From Acidobacteriota bacterium (GTDB lineage Bacteria > Acidobacteriota > Blastocatellia > Pyrinomonadales > Pyrinomonadaceae): a DNA stretch of 64,000 nucleotides. The notes beneath the pieces were generated by a model. That model made no database searches, was not told the origin of the DNA, and worked only from the letters and a program-made list of their open reading frames with translations. Shown here piece by piece: positions 8,232 through 18,109 of this stretch. Numbering within the stretch: the first letter of the stretch is position 1; each line of letters begins with the position of its first letter. The stretch is from assembly GCA_016716435.1 (NCBI GenBank), contig JADJWI010000008.1, forward strand, positions 935,501 to 999,500. Reading direction: 5' to 3'. A program made the translations under genes and the position numbers.

Positions 8232-9692
8232 TTACCGATCTGAAAGAGCAACAACAACGGAGTGCTCGGTCCGACCAATTACCACACCTTGGTTTTCGAA
8301 TTCGCTCAAAGCACGGGTTGAAGGTTTGAACACCCAAACGTATCTATAATTGTTTAAAGTATGAGCCCTGTCTGATGGTAATATCTCGTTAGCACCCCGG
8401 CGATCAGGCAAATTTCTGAAAGCGAGTGGATGTTGTCCGCGTATAGCAAAGAGTCCGGGCCAGATAATGTCCCGGTCTATGCTTGCTAGGGCTATCGCCA
8501 TGATAAGCGAACGTTCGGTTTTACTTGTCTGTTCCATGAATTCCTCGCCGTAAATGTCAAGAACGAAGCTTTTGCGAGGGACCGATTCAAATATTCGGGA
8601 CTCCGCTATCAGCAGATCGCTCATCGAATCCCACCTATAGGCTACGGTGCCTTGGCGGATCCCGAAAACCGATAAGAATAATATCAGAATAGGAACGAAC
8701 GGCCGATTCAGAACCTGAACGTCAAGCGACAGGAAAAACAAACAGAAAGCAGGAAGAATGATTCGCGCATCTGCATCGCCTGCAGTAAAAAGGAGGTTTG
8801 GAGCAGGGATGAACAGGAGAAAGAAAATACCCGAGATCGCCAGAAGCGCTCTATGAACGGACACAGTTCCTCTCGCAACAGCGATGATCGCAATTGCCGC
8901 AAAGATGCCATAACAGATGCCATCGATCAAGTAGTCGTAGCTGATTAGCGGCGATATCGCAAGGATAAGCTTCTTCGAGAAACCGGCCCATTCGAGGCCT
9001 CCGACGCTGCCGGAGCCGCTCAGGAAGGTAACGAACGCGATCGACGGCAACAGGAATAGGGCTCCGTCGCGTATCCAGTTCGAAATAGAACGTGTCCTTG
9101 ATCCAGATTCCCACGCTTCGAATGTGTTGTATAGGATCAACGCCAAGGCCAAAAACGCAAACGATGACAGGTGCGAGAGATAGACCAGAATTGTTAAAAC
9201 CGCCAGTGTCGCATAGCGGAGAACAGATAGTTCATCCCTCCACCGCATCCATAGCCCAAAGCAGACCAGGAATAGCGAAACGCTCAATACGTAGTTCAAA
9301 TAGCCGTAGAAAAATGTTCCTCCATACAAGAGAAAAGGCGCGGCGAATGCCGTCAAGGTCGTCGTTCGGCCATGTGCCGCCATTGCTATCAACTGGCAGC
9401 CTAGAAAGAATGTCAATGCGACAATGGTAAGAAAGATCTTGAGCGTCGTCCAAATTCCGAATACCTTCGTCAGTGGAACGGCCAAGATGTCCAATGCAAC
9501 ATTCGGTATCGGCTCCAGGACAAGCTCAAAATTCCTCTGATAAAACTCGTTGCCTTCATAGTTTGCAAGGATATTGATCCGGGCTGCGTGATTCGGTAGG
9601 TCAACCAACGGCGGCACTTCGGGAACCCATATCGGCGCCACGAGCAGAACTAGGACTAGTGCTTGTATCAGCTTGAGGTAACTCTTATGCAT
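8232..9692 (-). CDS. Polytopic membrane protein, GT-C glycosyltransferase-like, function unknown
   Basis: 486 residues. A first membrane span is followed by an acidic loop (DLPNHAARINILANYEG), about ten further spans, and a soluble C-terminal part. The layout of a D-containing first periplasmic loop and many spans resembles GT-C glycosyltransferases or polysaccharide polymerases, but no family motif is certain. It lies inside the exopolysaccharide locus, downstream of the GT39-like gene and on the same strand. The hydrophobic profile and context support a role in polymer assembly; the specific reaction is unknown. Confidence 0.7.
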   Translation of the reverse strand: MHKSYLKLIQALVLVLLVAPIWVPEVPPLVDLPNHAARINILANYEGNEFYQRNFELVLEPIPNVALDILAVPLTKVFGIWTTLKIFLTIVALTFFLGCQLIAMAAHGRTTTLTAFAAPFLLYGGTFFYGYLNYVLSVSLFLVCFGLWMRWRDELSVLRYATLAVLTILVYLSHLSSFAFLALALILYNTFEAWESGSRTRSISNWIRDGALFLLPSIAFVTFLSGSGSVGGLEWAGFSKKLILAISPLISYDYLIDGICYGIFAAIAIIAVARGTVSVHRALLAISGIFFLLFIPAPNLLFTAGDADARIILPAFCLFFLSLDVQVLNRPFVPILILFLSVFGIRQGTVAYRWDSMSDLLIAESRIFESVPRKSFVLDIYGEEFMEQTSKTERSLIMAIALASIDRDIIWPGLFAIRGQHPLAFRNLPDRRGANEILPSDRAHTLNNYRYVWVFKPSTRALSEFENQGVVIGRTEHSVVVALSDR

Positions 9693-9747
9693 AAAAGGGA
9701 GAACTCTCCGATCGTACGATTTCGCAAGCGGTCTGACCGTGGGCTAG

Positions 9748-11262
9748 CTATTCCGCCCGAGCCTTGAGTTGGTAGATCTTATAATGGGCTTGGTCGTAAA
9801 CTAGCTCATAATCACGATTTAGGGTATCAACTACATGGTGGTATACCTCCGGCATTTGTTGCCGTTTGCCATCAAGAGCGTCCAAATAGACCTCTTCCAG
9901 TACAAAAAATCGAAATCGCCTGTTGCGTTCGAAACCAAGCCAGTGATCGTCAACGACCTGGCCGTCAAATCCTAGCGCGAAGGCCATCTCCGCACTCGCG
10001 GCTGTTACATCACCGGCCTTCGATCTCGCGCTTAAAAACGTTGCAGCGGCCGCGAACTGATCGGCATAAGCGTTCGACCTCATTTTGTACAAAAGCCCTC
10101 CAAGCTGCAAAAAAAGGACTCCGGCAATCATCATCGGCACGATGATCTTCAGAGTTCGCGACGCCCGGTACAAATGGACAGCGGAGACTGCGGTTATGAT
10201 CGAGTACAGCGGAATAATATTCAGCAAGTAATAGCTAAGTTTTTGCCCGTCGAGTATTGTGAGCACGACAAAGAAAACTGATAGTAGGACTAGGCAGATC
10301 CTGACACCGCTGTGACGCCGCAGTTCCTTAAAAGCTAGTACCGTGATCAGCGAGACAAGATAGAGAACTAGAACACTGCTTTTTAACCAGATCGGCCCGG
10401 TCGATCCAAGTGAGTTTGGCCCAAGGCCGTACGCAACCGCATACCGTAATGTTAGCTCTTTGTAAATTGCCGATATTGGATCCGCCAATAGCTTCAGTCG
10501 TCCCCCATCGGCGGCGTTGCCCCCAAATTGCGACATAAAAAGTGCGGGTTCCTGCAGTATATAGGCACCCCATGCAAGACCGCCGATCAGGTAGGGAATG
10601 AACGAAAGAACCACATCTCTTGCCGATAAACGTGACCGGTCAAAATAGGCTGCAACTATCCAAAGCGCGAGAAAATAAAGAACACCTAGAAAATGGGTCA
10701 AACCCGACAAAACAACTAAGGTTTGCCCGACCAGCAGCGCCAAAAATAAATTTCTTTCTCTGAGTAGAAAATATGCCGCGATCGCCGACCATCCAAACGC
10801 GGAACAAATAATATCCATTCTCCCAAATGACGAGCCCATGACCACGACATAGTCAAACGAGAGTAGAGCTGCGGTCAATATCGCAATAGAATCATCCATG
10901 AAGAGCTTGCGGGATATAATAAAAACGGAAAGGACCAGCAAAAGTCCAAACATTGTCGAAAGCGAACGCATGGAAAGCAGGCTGAAGCCGAAAACCCGAT
11001 ACCACGCAGCTTGAAGCGGGTAATAGAGCGGAGCTGTCCAATAGGTATATCTGTCAAGTCCCTCGCGGTAACCCCGCGGCTCGATCACCAATGTTCCCGG
11101 TTTGCCATTGAATGCCAAGTTATATCCTGCCGCCGCGAACCACCCCTCATCGCTCCATGGTCGCTTCGTCAGGCTTGTCCCGAGACACAATGCAAGGAAA
11201 ATGACCATAAGGACCAAGGTGATCCATTTGATACTTCCTAAAGTCGATAGCTGTTTGAGCAT
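9748..11262 (-). CDS. Glycosyltransferase family 39-like (PMT/ArnT type) membrane protein
   Basis: 504 residues. After the first span comes RPWSDEGWFAAAGYNLA, where the DE pair matches the catalytic acidic residues of the first periplasmic loop of PMT/ArnT-like enzymes. It is followed by the TAPLYYPLQAAWYRVFG segment, about ten more spans and a soluble C-terminal domain of roughly 110 residues. Family role: transfer of a sugar from a polyprenyl-phosphate carrier at the periplasmic face. The donor and acceptor are unknown; location in the exopolysaccharide locus suggests decoration of the polymer or of a secreted protein. Confidence 0.78.
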   Translation of the reverse strand: MLKQLSTLGSIKWITLVLMVIFLALCLGTSLTKRPWSDEGWFAAAGYNLAFNGKPGTLVIEPRGYREGLDRYTYWTAPLYYPLQAAWYRVFGFSLLSMRSLSTMFGLLLVLSVFIISRKLFMDDSIAILTAALLSFDYVVVMGSSFGRMDIICSAFGWSAIAAYFLLRERNLFLALLVGQTLVVLSGLTHFLGVLYFLALWIVAAYFDRSRLSARDVVLSFIPYLIGGLAWGAYILQEPALFMSQFGGNAADGGRLKLLADPISAIYKELTLRYAVAYGLGPNSLGSTGPIWLKSSVLVLYLVSLITVLAFKELRRHSGVRICLVLLSVFFVVLTILDGQKLSYYLLNIIPLYSIITAVSAVHLYRASRTLKIIVPMMIAGVLFLQLGGLLYKMRSNAYADQFAAAATFLSARSKAGDVTAASAEMAFALGFDGQVVDDHWLGFERNRRFRFFVLEEVYLDALDGKRQQMPEVYHHVVDTLNRDYELVYDQAHYKIYQLKARAE

Positions 11263-11330
11263 GCTGCTTCTGATTCTTCGGCTTTCGGCCGCGTGCGAAA
11301 CTGTTAGGAACTAACATGGCTAACCGTTCG

Positions 11331-12617
11331 CTACGCCGAATGAAAGCTCTTTCCTGCCGTGGCCTTCGGTTCAAAGGCCGCAACTTGATGGGCCGTTTTG
11401 GCCTTCCCGACCGTCAAGGTGTTGTCCGCTATATCGGAAAATTGTTTCGCGATCCTGTGCCATGCAAATCTCCGTCGGACGATATTCGAACCCGATTCGG
11501 ATAACCCGGCGGCGTATTCTAGATCAACAAAAAGCGAAACTATTGCTTGGCTAAATGTTGGTGGGTCATCGCGGAGCAGGATGTCTTTGCCGTCGGTTAC
11601 CGGGAGTCCTTCGGCTCCGATGGTTGTTGAGACCACCGGAAGGCCCATTGCCATTGCTTCAAAGATCTTCAGCCGGGTGCCGCCGCCTATCCGGATCGGC
11701 ACTACGAAAACGGCAGCCTCTCGCATATATGGGCGTACGTCATCGACCCGGCCGGTGACCTTTATTGATGGATCCCTTTTTGCCAGCTCAAGTATCTCCG
11801 GAAAAGGGTCGCGGCCGACCACCGTAAAGGTTGCCTCCGGTATCTCCTGCTTGATCCTCGGAAATATCTCCTTCGTGAACCACATTACGGCATCGCTGTT
11901 CGGCAGCCAGTCCATCGACCCCGTAAAGACGATGTTAGGTTTTGTGGTCCGGTCTCCGTTGACCGGCGTGAAATATTCGGTATCAACTCCGGTGCCGATC
12001 TCCTTGACGCGCTTATGGCCGTATTCGCTGCGAAATACCTCGCCGTCTTCCTTTGAAACTGCTACCACCGTGTCAAACCGCCTGCAGGCCTGCCGCTCGA
12101 ATCTTCTTGCCCGTTCCCATTGCGATTTTAGGTAGGCTTTCTTCGGCATGCTTTCTGCGACCTCATAATGCCGTCGCCAGATCATCGCTTCGACGTTGTG
12201 TTGAAAGAGCAGAGTCGGGATGCCGATGCTTTTTTGTGGTAAGTTGATCGCCGGGTGGAGAAAGTCACATACCAATATGTCATGACGCCCGTCGGCAACC
12301 GTTGTTTCGATCGCTTGTTGCATTGCCGGCGAGCGGTATTTTGCAATAAAGTAGGGAAGCTTCGAAAAGAGGTTTCCGGCAAGTTCGCCGTAGAATCGCG
12401 GGCTGAATTTTGGCGCAACCTGGTGGGGGACCGTTATCAGTTCGCTGCAGTATTCTGCGGCAAGTTCCCGGGCGTCCGCGGCCGCCGTTCCATCGTCGAG
12501 CGTCAGATACGTGATCTCATGCTCCTTCTTCAGCTCGCGGAGCATTTGATAGGTCCGTATCCGCCCGCCCTTATCGACCGGGTGCAGAAGCTCGGTTTTT
12601 AGCCATAGTATCTTCAC
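11331..12617 (-). CDS. Glycosyltransferase family 4, XrtA/PEP-CTERM-associated sugar transferase type
   Basis: 428 residues, GTG start. GT-B fold: an N-terminal domain beginning ILWLKTELLHPVDKGGRIRT, then a C-terminal nucleotide-sugar domain with FTGSMDWLPN, GRDPFP and the EAMAMGLPVVSTTIGAEG motif with the conserved E. The opening resembles the sugar transferases annotated as PEP-CTERM/EpsH1-associated. It acts in the cytoplasm on the lipid-linked repeat unit; the sugar is unknown. The neighbouring asparagine synthase-like gene lies 37 bp upstream, and both belong to one transcription unit by spacing. Confidence 0.85.
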   Translation of the reverse strand: MKILWLKTELLHPVDKGGRIRTYQMLRELKKEHEITYLTLDDGTAAADARELAAEYCSELITVPHQVAPKFSPRFYGELAGNLFSKLPYFIAKYRSPAMQQAIETTVADGRHDILVCDFLHPAINLPQKSIGIPTLLFQHNVEAMIWRRHYEVAESMPKKAYLKSQWERARRFERQACRRFDTVVAVSKEDGEVFRSEYGHKRVKEIGTGVDTEYFTPVNGDRTTKPNIVFTGSMDWLPNSDAVMWFTKEIFPRIKQEIPEATFTVVGRDPFPEILELAKRDPSIKVTGRVDDVRPYMREAAVFVVPIRIGGGTRLKIFEAMAMGLPVVSTTIGAEGLPVTDGKDILLRDDPPTFSQAIVSLFVDLEYAAGLSESGSNIVRRRFAWHRIAKQFSDIADNTLTVGKAKTAHQVAAFEPKATAGKSFHSA

Positions 12618-12654
12618 AAGTTTGAATCGTGCCTTCGCCGATCTAGGGTCTCCG

Positions 12655-14571
12655 CTATGCGGTTCTGGTGTCTGTGTCTACAAAACGCCGGTGCCAGATC
12701 TCAAGGTTTAGCAGGGCCCAGAGCCGTTCGTCATGGTTTTCGCCCTGCATATGCCTTTCAACCAGCTGCTTGACCTGCTTAGCGTCAAAAATGCCTCTGG
12801 CGAGTGCTCTTTCCGAAAGAACATATTCGTCAACTACGCTTCGAAATTTGCCGCGGAACCATTTTCCGACCGGTACCGGAAAGCCCATCTTGCCTCGGCT
12901 CAGTATCTCATCCGGAAGCGTGCCTTCCATCGCCTTTCTGAGCACATATTTCGTCGTCCGTCCGCGGAGCTTCATCCTCGTCGGCATCGCGGCCGTAAAT
13001 TCGATCAGTTTATGGTCCAGAAAGGGGACCCGGCTCTCGATCGAGGCCGCCATCGACATCTGGTCCTGCTTCATCAGCAACTCGTGCAGGTAGGTCTTTG
13101 TATCCGCATAGAGCATTCGGTCGAGCAGGCTGCCGGTCTCCAACGAATCAAATAGCCGCGACATTTCTGCATAGGGGTCCGCCGAACCGTTCAGGCGTTC
13201 GCGGGTCGCCGGCGTCAGAAGGCTGTCCTGCATCGTGCGTGGAAAGACCGCAAAGTTGTCGAAATACATCGAATCGATCGTCGGTTCTACCGTGACAAAG
13301 CTCTTGCGGAGCTTATGCCTGATCTTTGACCGCAGTGGCAAGGCCTCGACCCCGCTGGCCAGAAGGCGTCTTGCCGCTCCCGGCAACAGCCCGTTGTAGA
13401 GCTTTCCGAGCCGAAGGTTCGCCAGCGTTCTCTTGTATCGCGGGTAGCCGGCAAGGCTCTCGTCGCTGCCTTCGCCCGTCAGCACTACCTTTACGTGCTT
13501 CGCTGCGAGCTTTGAAACAAAATAAAGCGCCACGCTCGAAGGATGGGCCAGCGGCTCATCCTCGTGCCAGACCAGCTCCGGTAATGCCTCAAAGAACTGC
13601 TCCGGCGTAACGACCACTTCGTGGTGGTCCGTGGTGAAACGTTCGGCGACCATCCTCGCGTATCTCAGCTCGTTGGCCTCGCGTTCGGCAAACCCGACCG
13701 AAAAGGTCTTGATCCGCGTCTCCACCATTTTCGCCATTGCCGCCGCGATAGCGCTCGAATCGATCCCGCCCGAAAGAAACATCCCAAGCGGAACGTCGGA
13801 CATCAGCCTGAGTCGTACCGAGTCGTGAAAGAGTTCCGACCATCGTTCCACCCATTCGCGGTCGGATATGTTCTCGTCTTCGTTTCGTTCGAACGTGACG
13901 TCCCAGTATTTTCTCGTCTCGACCCGCCCGTTCTTCAGCGTCAGAGTGTGGCCGGGCAAAAGCCTTTTCGCCCCTCTAAAGAGCGTCAGCTCGCCCGAGT
14001 TGCCGTGGTTTGCTAGATAGTCCGTTAGCGAGCGGTATTCAAGTTCCGGCCGTACCGCACCCGCTTCGAGCAATGCCTTGATCTCCGAGGCGAAAAAAAG
14101 GCTGCCGTCCTCGCTGTGCACATAATATAACGGCTTGACCCCAAGCCGGTCGCGGGCAATAAAAAGCTCTTCTCCCTCCGCGTCCCAGATCGCAAATGCG
14201 AACATTCCCCGGAACTTTTCGATCGAGGCTGGCCCATACGCTTCATAGGCTTTGAGTATCGTCTCTGTGTCGGATGTTGTGCGAAAGGTGAAGCCGAGGC
14301 GTTCAAGTTCCGGCCTTAGCTCAAGGTGGTTATAGACCTCGCCGTTATAGACAATGACGAGCGAGCGGTCGTCGCTGAACATCGGCTGTTGGCCTGTCTT
14401 TAGGTCAACTATCGAAAGTCGACGGTGTCCGAGGCCCGCTCGCCCCGAGACGAAAAGGCCTTCTTCGTCCGGTCCGCGATGGGCCTGAACGTCGCGCATC
14501 CGGGCCAAGACCGATCCGTCGGCCGTTCGTCCCGAACTACGCGAATAGATTATGCCGTTAATGCCGCACAT
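12655..14571 (-). CDS. asnB: Asparagine synthase-type amidotransferase (first of two in the locus)
   Basis: 638 residues. The N-terminal class II glutamine amidotransferase domain starts MCGINGI with nucleophile Cys2 and continues HRGPDEEG and YNGEVYN. The C-terminal ATP-pyrophosphatase domain has SGGIDSSAIAAAM and LTGEGSDESLAGYPRYK. Family chemistry moves ammonia from glutamine to an adenylated carboxylate. In exopolysaccharide loci such enzymes are thought to amidate a uronic acid or another sugar acid rather than to make asparagine, which would fit the AlgD product here; that is inference. The gene is followed after 37 bp by a GT4 gene and is preceded by a cupin gene. Confidence 0.88.
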   Translation of the reverse strand: MCGINGIIYSRSSGRTADGSVLARMRDVQAHRGPDEEGLFVSGRAGLGHRRLSIVDLKTGQQPMFSDDRSLVIVYNGEVYNHLELRPELERLGFTFRTTSDTETILKAYEAYGPASIEKFRGMFAFAIWDAEGEELFIARDRLGVKPLYYVHSEDGSLFFASEIKALLEAGAVRPELEYRSLTDYLANHGNSGELTLFRGAKRLLPGHTLTLKNGRVETRKYWDVTFERNEDENISDREWVERWSELFHDSVRLRLMSDVPLGMFLSGGIDSSAIAAAMAKMVETRIKTFSVGFAEREANELRYARMVAERFTTDHHEVVVTPEQFFEALPELVWHEDEPLAHPSSVALYFVSKLAAKHVKVVLTGEGSDESLAGYPRYKRTLANLRLGKLYNGLLPGAARRLLASGVEALPLRSKIRHKLRKSFVTVEPTIDSMYFDNFAVFPRTMQDSLLTPATRERLNGSADPYAEMSRLFDSLETGSLLDRMLYADTKTYLHELLMKQDQMSMAASIESRVPFLDHKLIEFTAAMPTRMKLRGRTTKYVLRKAMEGTLPDEILSRGKMGFPVPVGKWFRGKFRSVVDEYVLSERALARGIFDAKQVKQLVERHMQGENHDERLWALLNLEIWHRRFVDTDTRTA

Positions 14572-14598
14572 TTAAGCGATGTGAACTGGCTTGCGTAT

Positions 14599-14970
14599 CT
14601 ATGCCGCCCGCCCAAAATCGTCCTCCAGTCGCACAATGTCGTCCTCGCCTAGATAGGGGCCCTGCTGGACTTCGATGAAGACCAAATGTTCATCTCCGGG
14701 GTTTTCGACCCGATGTGCCGTCCCGACCTCGATATCCACCGCTTCGCCGGCCGTGACGAGGGTATCGCTTCCGTCGAGTGTTACCTTAGCCGTGCCGGCG
14801 ACGACGAACCAATGCTCCGACCGCTGTGCATGTCTCTGATAGCTGAGCCGCTTGCCGGGCAGGACCTCGATCCGTTTGACCTTAAAGCCCTCGCCTTCAT
14901 CAAGAACGGTAAAGCTGCCCCACGGCCGTTCGTCATATTTTGGAGAGTTTTCGTCGTTTACCAGAACCAT
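14599..14970 (-). CDS. Cupin of the mannose-6-phosphate isomerase type II family
   Basis: 123 residues, a single cupin domain that matches the C-terminal domain of bifunctional ManC/AlgA proteins. Visible are DERPWGSFTVLDEG, the cupin motif LSYQRHAQRSEHWFVVAGTA and the second motif TAHRVENPG. Family role: fructose-6-phosphate to mannose-6-phosphate, the first step toward GDP-mannose, the substrate of the AlgD homologue in this locus. The guanylyltransferase part is absent here and must be encoded elsewhere. It lies 27 bp upstream of the amidotransferase gene. Confidence 0.85.
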   Translation of the reverse strand: MVLVNDENSPKYDERPWGSFTVLDEGEGFKVKRIEVLPGKRLSYQRHAQRSEHWFVVAGTAKVTLDGSDTLVTAGEAVDIEVGTAHRVENPGDEHLVFIEVQQGPYLGEDDIVRLEDDFGRAA

Positions 14971-15002
14971 AATGCTTAATATTCCCGCCGCCCTCGGCCA
15001 TT

Positions 15003-16987
15003 TTACCAGCGGAATGTGGTTACGATCTCGACCTCGCCGGCTGCCACCACACGTGATCTGATGATCTTTGTAGGCACCAACTTACCATAAATTGGCGAGA
15101 TGGCTGCATCATCTATCTCCCAGCTTGACGAGATCACGTTGCCGTTCTCCTTCGCTCGGGTTTCGCCGCAAACCATCAGGCTATTCGGTTCCGCTCTTGA
15201 TGACAAGCAGATCTTGTCGCCGCTTAACCTTGCCTCAATATCGGGGGCTAGAACAAAACTGAGCGTGATCTCGTGCCGCTCGTCCGTTGCGATCGTATCC
15301 GTGAGAACCAATCCCTCGCCCGGTGTAAGTATTGCCGTTCGGCAATGTTCCACCCCGAGCCGGACAAACCCATCCGTCGCTGCGCTGATCTTAAACTCAC
15401 CGTTAGCGGCTTCCGCAGCGAGTAAACGGGCATTTACGGCCGATTTCCAGGAGAATGGCCCGTCGGGCTCAGATAGGGACCGGCCATCGACGGTGAGGCA
15501 ATTATGCGCTAAGCCCGAACGCAACAGGTTCCGCGTTTCAAGATCGGTGGTGTAAACGTATGTTCCCGAATCTATGAACACCCGATGGCCGCCAATGGTA
15601 GCTCGAACGAAATTGCATCGGCGTGGGCGTGTCCGCAGTTCAGAAAGCCGTGCGGCCCGGCGTGGAAAAGAAAATGCTCGGCCCCGCCCGGCGGCCGGTA
15701 GGCAAAGAGCCCGCCAGAGCGAAAGGCCGATAAGCCCATTGTCGGCTCTGTACGCGTCATTTCCTTGACCGCCTCTCTCTCCGCCTTTGAGAGCGACCAG
15801 ATCAGCGACGGAAGCACATTCTCACCGTTAAGCGGTCCGTCGCTTACCGGTATCCCCGTTGCGGCCGACATTCGTGCGAGCGTCGGGCCTATGTGGTCGA
15901 TCTCGGGCGGGTCCGAAGGGAAGTAGCGGCCGCCATCGTCATCACCGAAAATGATGAATGTTCCGTCCGGCCGGATCAGGGCCTCAAGATACTGCTTGAG
16001 TGCCGAAAGACGTTCGATCATTTCCCCCGGAACATCAAGTCCCTCGCGCCGCCGGATCAGCACAAGGTCCGAATAGATATCCGCCGTATAGCGGGCATAG
16101 TGGCTCGCCTGCTCAACATAGCTTCCGTCTTCGCGGATGTGCTTTTCCGCCTGTTCGCAGAGAATGCGGTAGCCGAGCTCCCGCCATCGCTTCGAGTGCT
16201 TGCCGGCATTGAGAAACGTCCCGATGTAGTAGAGCCCTATCGCCTCGCCGGTCAGGTGCGTGTTCGGTGCAAAATATGTTGAGAGAAACCGCTCAATGTG
16301 CCGGGCGTGAATAAATAGCATCCGGGCCAACTGTTCGGACCGCTCGGTTGTAAAGATTCCCGATCCATCTAGCAGGTAAAAGGCACGGATCCACGATATG
16401 GCCCGAAACGCGAGCTCCAGGCTCGAGAGCCAGTTAACCCCCGTCTTTGCTGGGTTCTCCCGGCACCATGAATCGAAATGGTTCCAAACCGCCTCGGCGT
16501 ACTTTGGGTCCGCGGTTATCAAATACGCCTGGCCGAGCGTTATAAAATACTGATGTCGGTTTAGCTCCCAGATGACCTTCTTATCCCCGGTCTCGTCAGC
16601 GTTTATCTCGTTGATCCGCAACCAATGGACCCGCGGCGACCGCTTGCCCGAGACCGGGTCGAAATGCCAATCGGGAAGCGGCTTGCCAAAGTCGAGCCCC
16701 TCGTACCCGAGCAGATCGAATTTGCCCTCCAAGATTCGATCCGCTGACCGAATGATCGATTCCGATTGGTCCTTCGCCTGTTTGAGCTCCTCTACGCTCT
16801 CGTCCGGGCCAAAGGCGGCGGGCGCCAGAATGTCCCCAACTCCTTCCCGGATGCTCAGGCCGTCCGGCAGCCGCCCGGTTACGGCGTCAAAACCGGCCGC
16901 TTCCAAAACGCCGTAGATGGCCGTGACCGTCCGCTCTCTCAATTCGGTCAGCCCTTTGCCCTTGAGTTTTCTCAAGTGTCGCATCAT
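15003..16987 (-). pseudogene. Heparinase II/III family polysaccharide lyase, interrupted by a one-base frameshift
   Basis: Two frames together form one protein of about 660 residues. The first (from ATG 16987, in an ATGA overlap with the upstream GT4 gene) holds the alpha-helical domain, with HLTGEAIGLYYIG, YVEQASHYARY and the signature GHAHADAISFEL, then derails and stops near 15572. The second carries on with VFIDSGTYVYTTD, LRSGLAHNCLTVDG and the beta-sandwich domain to 15003. Restoring a single base close to 15600 joins the frames as FEL-TIGGHRVFIDSG, the expected family sequence. Family role: cleavage of uronic-acid polymers in the periplasm. Either a true mutation or a sequence error; in the first case the lyase is inactive. 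Confidence 0.85.
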
Positions 16988-18072
16988 CCCGGCTTCACCA
17001 TCGACCGGTAAAGCTCGACCCACTCGTCCGCGACCCTTTCCCATGTATATCGCTTGACCTCGTCCCGAGCCGCGGAAATAAGCCGTTCCGCAAGATCAGG
17101 CTCACGAAACAAGCGTAAGGCATTTTGTGCGAGGCTTTCCGGATCATTGACCGCTGACATTAGGCCCGTTCTCTCGTGCTCAACAATGTACGGGATACCC
17201 CCGGCATTGGTCGTAACGACTGGAAGCCCGGCGGAGAAGGCCTCAATTACCGAGTTTGGCATATTGTCGATGCTCGAAGCGTTCAGGTAAATATCCGCCT
17301 CGTCATACACCGATGGCATCTGATCTGGCGAGACCGAACCTCGAAACTCGACATTCCGCAATTCCAACCGCGACGCCAGATCGCGAAGTTCCGCCCTCAA
17401 AGGCCCGTCACCGACGACCAGAAGGCTTGCTTCGGGCATTTGTCCCTGGATCTGCTTGAAAGCATGGAGAGTGCATTGGACATTGTAATGTGCCTCAAAA
17501 TTGCGATTCGAGAGAAAGACCGGCCTGAGCGGGTCACGCCGTCGAAACGAAAACCGGTCGGTATCGACGAAATTGAAAATTGAATGTGCGTTGAGGCCAA
17601 ATTTTGCGAAGACATCCACGAGGTATCCGGAGGGAACTACGATCTCATCGAATTGGCTCGCCGTCCTGATCGCGCTTTTCCAACGCCGCAGATGGTCTTC
17701 GGCCTCGCCGCTGCGGTAGTTCAGGATCGTCGGCTTGCGAAAGAGTTTCGCAACCAGCAGGGCCGGCGTCGGGCTGATCACGAATGAGGAATAGGACGCT
17801 GAAAAGATATGAATCACATCAAATGAACGGACCCGAAAGAGAAGATCGATAACGTATTTCGGAATAGTGATGAGCGTTCGTACATACTTGATCTTTTGCA
17901 GCCTCGGCAAAAATTGCGGATTGATGGGTTGGAGTGCAACCTCAAGCCCCGGGACCGCAGAAAGCCGACGCAGAAGCCGTTCTGCCTGCACAGTTTGCCC
18001 GCCGACGATAGGTAACGCCGGAGCAACGAGCAGAACTCGGATTGGTTTGGTTTTGTCGAGGGGGGTGTTCAC
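16984..18072 (-). CDS. Glycosyltransferase family 4
   Basis: 362 residues, GTG start. N-terminal part begins VLLVAPALPIVGGQTVQAER with the glycine-rich GGQ loop typical of GT4. The C-terminal domain has FLSNRNFEAHYN, LLVVGDGPLR and EAFSAGLPVVTTNAGGIPYI with the conserved E, and the SSIDNMPNSVIE segment. Expected to add one sugar to the lipid-linked repeat unit in the cytoplasm; donor unknown. Its stop codon overlaps the start of the lyase gene as ATGA, so the two are translationally coupled. Confidence 0.87.
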   Translation of the reverse strand: MNTPLDKTKPIRVLLVAPALPIVGGQTVQAERLLRRLSAVPGLEVALQPINPQFLPRLQKIKYVRTLITIPKYVIDLLFRVRSFDVIHIFSASYSSFVISPTPALLVAKLFRKPTILNYRSGEAEDHLRRWKSAIRTASQFDEIVVPSGYLVDVFAKFGLNAHSIFNFVDTDRFSFRRRDPLRPVFLSNRNFEAHYNVQCTLHAFKQIQGQMPEASLLVVGDGPLRAELRDLASRLELRNVEFRGSVSPDQMPSVYDEADIYLNASSIDNMPNSVIEAFSAGLPVVTTNAGGIPYIVEHERTGLMSAVNDPESLAQNALRLFREPDLAERLISAARDEVKRYTWERVADEWVELYRSMVKPG

Positions 18073-18109
18073 GGATGGGTTGCTTTATCTGGGTATTACA
18101 TCTGTCGGG

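Noticed and set aside
8026..8337. 103-codon frame containing the algD relic
   Set aside because: Only the 15 codons after the ATG at 8220 are recognisable; the flanks are not coding by appearance, and its upstream part overlaps the end of the next gene.
11303..11315. Inverted repeat GTTAG-GAA-CTAAC between two glycosyltransferase genes
   Set aside because: Five-base arms only; expected by chance at this length.
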